Below are positions 61,885 through 64,000 of a stretch of 64,000 bases of DNA, in pieces (within the stretch, counting starts at the first letter, position 1; the number at the start of each line of letters is the position of its first letter). The position numbers and the translations under genes were made by a program. Location of the stretch: positions 1,240,001 to 1,304,000 of the forward strand of contig OZ253666.1 of the NCBI GenBank assembly GCA_965263305.1, read 5' to 3'. The notes under the pieces are model-generated. The model made no database searches, was not told the DNA's origin, and saw only the letters and a program-made list of their open reading frames with translations. The stretch is from MED-G105 sp965263305. GTDB lineage: Bacteria; Pseudomonadota; Alphaproteobacteria; Caulobacterales; Parvularculaceae.

Positions 61885-62643
61885 TTAAGCAGCCAGGGTT
61901 TTAAGGCGGTCAATATCATCAACTATGAGCCCGGGATAGTTGCGACGGGCGACACCATCTTGGATGATTGTTGCAATCGCCTGGGCGGCTAAAGATTCAT
62001 CGACGCCGGCCCGTTCAGCCAACTCCCGATGTTTGGGCATTTTCTCAACTTGCCAGGGGCCGGCCGGCCCCGCCAATTCGACGAATTCGAGTAAAGCGCT
62101 GTATACGCGCTGTTCCGGTGATGCCTCCGCAGATACGGCGCGCAGCGCACCACTTGCGACGAGATTAGCGAAATAAAGCATCAGGTTTCGGGTTAATGTC
62201 GGGCGCTGAGCGACAATTTGACGAAAGGTCTCAGCATCAATCGCAAGGATCTCAGTATCGGTTTGCGCCGTTAGCGAAATACTATCAACACCAGTTTGCG
62301 CGTCACCGGTAAGGGCTTCGGCTAACCCAAAGAGACTATCTCCGGGTTTTTCTTCAAAAACCATTGCGCCGGATTCTGGGTCTACGCGGCAGGCTTTCAG
62401 TGCGCCCGCTAAAACCAGAAAAAATTCGCTCGCGTCAAACTGCCCCATAGCGGCAATCGTTTCGTTATCCGCGTAGGTTCGAATATCAGAAATTTCTGCA
62501 ATAGTTGTCAGGACCGTTTCCGGTAACTCCTGAAATGGTGCAGCTTCCTTTAAACGCCCGATAATGCGGGCGATGTCTTCATCGCCTGCATTGTCACGAT
62601 CGTTAATTTTCTTAACCGTCGTTTGTGTCATTGCGCCAGCCAT
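61885..62643 (-). CDS. Crp/Fnr-family transcriptional regulator
   Basis: A 252-residue protein with a cyclic-nucleotide-binding beta-barrel (about 30-150; LPETVLTTIAEISDIRTYAD, EKPGDSLFGLAEAL) and a C-terminal winged helix (about 165-250; KHRELAERAGVDESLAAQAI). The usual cAMP-binding Arg/Ser pair (FGExALxxxxxR[AS]) is not clear: FGLAEALTGDAQTGVD is divergent, so the ligand is uncertain. No Fnr-type Cys set. GGGAGG five bases upstream supports the ATG at 62643. Located 168 bases upstream of the flp operon and same-strand, it is a candidate Tad regulator. Confidence 0.9.
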   Translation of the reverse strand: MAGAMTQTTVKKINDRDNAGDEDIARIIGRLKEAAPFQELPETVLTTIAEISDIRTYADNETIAAMGQFDASEFFLVLAGALKACRVDPESGAMVFEEKPGDSLFGLAEALTGDAQTGVDSISLTAQTDTEILAIDAETFRQIVAQRPTLTRNLMLYFANLVASGALRAVSAEASPEQRVYSALLEFVELAGPAGPWQVEKMPKHRELAERAGVDESLAAQAIATIIQDGVARRNYPGLIVDDIDRLKTLAA

Positions 62644-62944
62644 GAGGCCCTCCCTGCTCACCTTAACATCGATGGTACGGTTTAAAGTCGCGTAAAATTT
62701 TCATGGTCAATACAACAGAAGAATTGAAAAATGCTTCACACTCTTTGGGCGCAATATTAATCGTTACCAATACACAAGAAGCGACCCGAAACTTGCATAG
62801 CGACCACTATCCGCAATCGCACGGGCCCTATTAAACCTTCGTTGACTTCATTGACGTAGTTTGCAGGTCAACCACCGCTCCGTTCGGTGATCGTCGTAAA
62901 AACGCGCTTAACCCAACGGATGCGCGCTATACAGGAAAGAAGAC
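62644..62944. other. Divergent intergenic region Crp-like regulator / pilus N-domain gene
   Basis: 301 AT-rich bases that should hold both promoters. No RNA gene or clean palindrome of Crp type (TGTGA-N6-TCACA) was found by eye. Confidence 0.35.
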
Positions 62945-63427
62945 ATGTCGCACTCTTCCATCGCCACACGTACAAAAAAGTACTGCAAAAGTGTTCTTTT
63001 CGCCGCCACTGCGGCTGCAAGCATGGGCGCCGGCGCCGTCGCGACTGCCGAAGAGGTGTGGCTCACGATGGACTATGTGAAGCCCTTTCAACTTGAGCGG
63101 GAAGCCTCCAAAATTGTCATCGGCAACCCTGGCATCGCCGATGTCACCGTTGAAGATTCCACGAACCTCCTTCTTTTTGGGAAGGCGCCAGGATCAACGA
63201 ACATTTTCATTTTGGACGAAGAAGGCAACAAGATCGATAATATGATCGTCCGTGTACGCGCACTTGGCGATAATATGTTGACGTTTCAACGCGGCCCCCA
63301 AAGAACGACCTATAACTGTCTGAAATTTTGTGAAGCGACCGTCACGGTTGGCGACAACAACACCAGCTTCGCTGAAGTACAGGCTCAAAGCCAACAAAAA
63401 TTCCAGCAGGCGGCGACCGGCAATTAA
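62945..63427 (+). CDS. Pilus assembly N-terminal-domain protein (secretin N-domain only)
   Basis: A 160-residue secreted protein: a signal peptide (about 1-35, ending ATAEE region), then a single pilus N-domain (about 40-110) with KPFQLEREASKIVIGNPGIADVTVED, the same fold that opens CpaC. A C-terminal part has a Cys pair (YNCLKFCEA) and a Gln-rich tail. No secretin core. Stand-alone N-domain proteins of this kind often occur beside Tad loci in alphaproteobacteria and may assist the secretin. GAAAGAAG before the ATG is a weak Shine-Dalgarno. Confidence 0.88.
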   Translation: MSHSSIATRTKKYCKSVLFAATAAASMGAGAVATAEEVWLTMDYVKPFQLEREASKIVIGNPGIADVTVEDSTNLLLFGKAPGSTNIFILDEEGNKIDNMIVRVRALGDNMLTFQRGPQRTTYNCLKFCEATVTVGDNNTSFAEVQAQSQQKFQQAATGN

Positions 63428-63457
63428 CGCCACGGACACTTCTCAAATTTATCTGAC

Positions 63458-63494
63458 AAAACCTTCCATGGGCAATGCTGATGGAAGGTTTTTT
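63458..63494 (+). terminator. Intrinsic terminator of the pilus N-domain gene
   Basis: A 12-bp stem (AAAACCTTCCAT at 63458-63469 with 63481-63492), an 11-base loop, and a terminal T-run. Confidence 0.88.
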
Positions 63495-63518
63495 ATATCT
63501 AGCCCTAGCGGCAACAAT

Positions 63519-64000
63519 TTATTCTTGGTCGCTCAGCTGAAGCCAGTCTTCGGAAGTCAACCCTAATTCCAGATCGAGAAACGTCGGCAAAATGCGCCAA
63601 AGCCTTGTGGAGCGCGCATTGGAGAGAATGACGATCGCTGTTTTCTTGTCCTTCAATAATGCGATTTGCGCGCCGTAGCCATCGACCCCACCGCTATGCG
63701 CGATGACGTCTACCGCGTTCTCATCAGCGTCGCCATATCGATAAATCCGCCATCCGAAACCGTAACGGCTGCTTCGATATCGCGGCGTGACGCGTCGTAA
63801 ACGGCGCGTTTCGGATAGTGTAGAAATGCGCGGTGTATGGATGGTCTGAAGAACTGAATTCGGCACAATGTTTTCGTTAGCGCCCATCTGCGCCGCGGCC
63901 CATTTGGCCATATCGAGGATACTGGCGTTAACACCGCCCGCCGCCGGTACGCGATAATACGCATCCTTCACCTCAACTTTTCGCCAGGGTTCAAACAAAG
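63519..64000 (-). CDS. Serine hydrolase of the beta-lactamase class C family, C-terminal part (cut by edge)
   Basis: The last 160 codons of a beta-lactamase-family serine hydrolase. Visible are AAGGVNASILDMAKWAAAQMG, the usual helix after the catalytic Tyr region, YGFGWRIYRYGD, and the HSGGVDGYGAQIAL block that replaces KTG. The Ser-x-x-Lys and Tyr motifs lie beyond the window. Such proteins are esterases, D,D-peptidases or beta-lactamases; which one cannot be told from this part. Faces the pilus N-domain gene tail to tail. Confidence 0.9.
   Translation of the reverse strand, partial: LFEPWRKVEVKDAYYRVPAAGGVNASILDMAKWAAAQMGANENIVPNSVLQTIHTPRISTLSETRRLRRVTPRYRSSRYGFGWRIYRYGDADENAVDVIAHSGGVDGYGAQIALLKDKKTAIVILSNARSTRLWRILPTFLDLELGLTSEDWLQLSDQE

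Overview
The window looks like the chromosome of a GC-rich (roughly 55-60% by eye) free-living alphaproteobacterium. Supporting marks are a DUF4164-like gene ahead of zapA, the HAD hydrolase (TIGR01459 type)-ribF pair, a full-length ETF-ubiquinone oxidoreductase, a complete-looking cpa/tad core, a LuxR-type regulator with all AHL-site residues, and an alphaproteobacterial RpoH-like promoter next to a CIRCE element at groESL. The family cannot be fixed from the sequence; a marine Parvularcula- or Caulobacter-like lineage would fit. I see no rRNA, tRNA, CRISPR array, insertion sequence or integrase.

Layout. 1-5.3 kb: transketolase (cut by the left edge), DUF4164-like/zapA, and an ileS-lspA operon. 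5.5-9.7 kb: an AT-rich orphan, a DUF2157-GDYXXLXY membrane pair under a tandem palindromic operator, and a secreted low-complexity Gly/Arg/Ser/Phe/His protein. 10-15.8 kb: acyltransferase, acetylpolyamine amidohydrolase-like enzyme, HAD-ribF, a degenerate EAL protein, an OmpA-like lipoprotein. 16.0-19.0 kb: an accessory island with a small two-helix membrane protein, a palindrome-rich intergenic segment, a protein of unknown family and a pentapeptide/WD40 protein made of eight near-identical 40-residue units. 19.0-25.7 kb: groES-groEL, then a TonB-dependent receptor and a large secreted protein of unknown family. 25.7-36.3 kb: a membrane LytTR regulator divergent from a lipoprotein alpha/beta hydrolase, an exosortase-EpsI fusion, a GT4 glycosyltransferase, a LysM lipoprotein, MarC, DUF1801-like protein, and an M19 dipeptidase. 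36.4-52.4 kb: hisS-AAA ATPase, a LuxR solo, a DnaQ-fold exonuclease, an S49 protease, polyprenyl diphosphate synthase, a WecA/MraY-type transferase, etfQO-TPR-ispE, family 4-type UDG and a lytic transglycosylase. 52.5-63.4 kb: Tad pilus genes flp-cpaABCDEF-tadBC on the minus strand, flanked by a Crp/Fnr-type regulator and an orphan pilus N-domain protein. A serine hydrolase is cut by the right edge.

How the parts fit. Isoprenoid and envelope functions recur: IspE and polyprenyl synthase supply the lipid carrier used by the WecA-like transferase, and the exosortase and GT4 enzyme point to exopolysaccharide or surface-protein work. The Tad genes form one operon with an intrinsic terminator just after flp, which should keep pilin in excess of machinery. 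The best candidate for an undescribed system is the 16.0-19.0 kb island. Variation among its WD40 units sits at a few positions expected on the propeller's top face, while the surrounding codons stay nearly identical. The segment just upstream carries several precise inverted repeats ending in a terminator-like palindrome.
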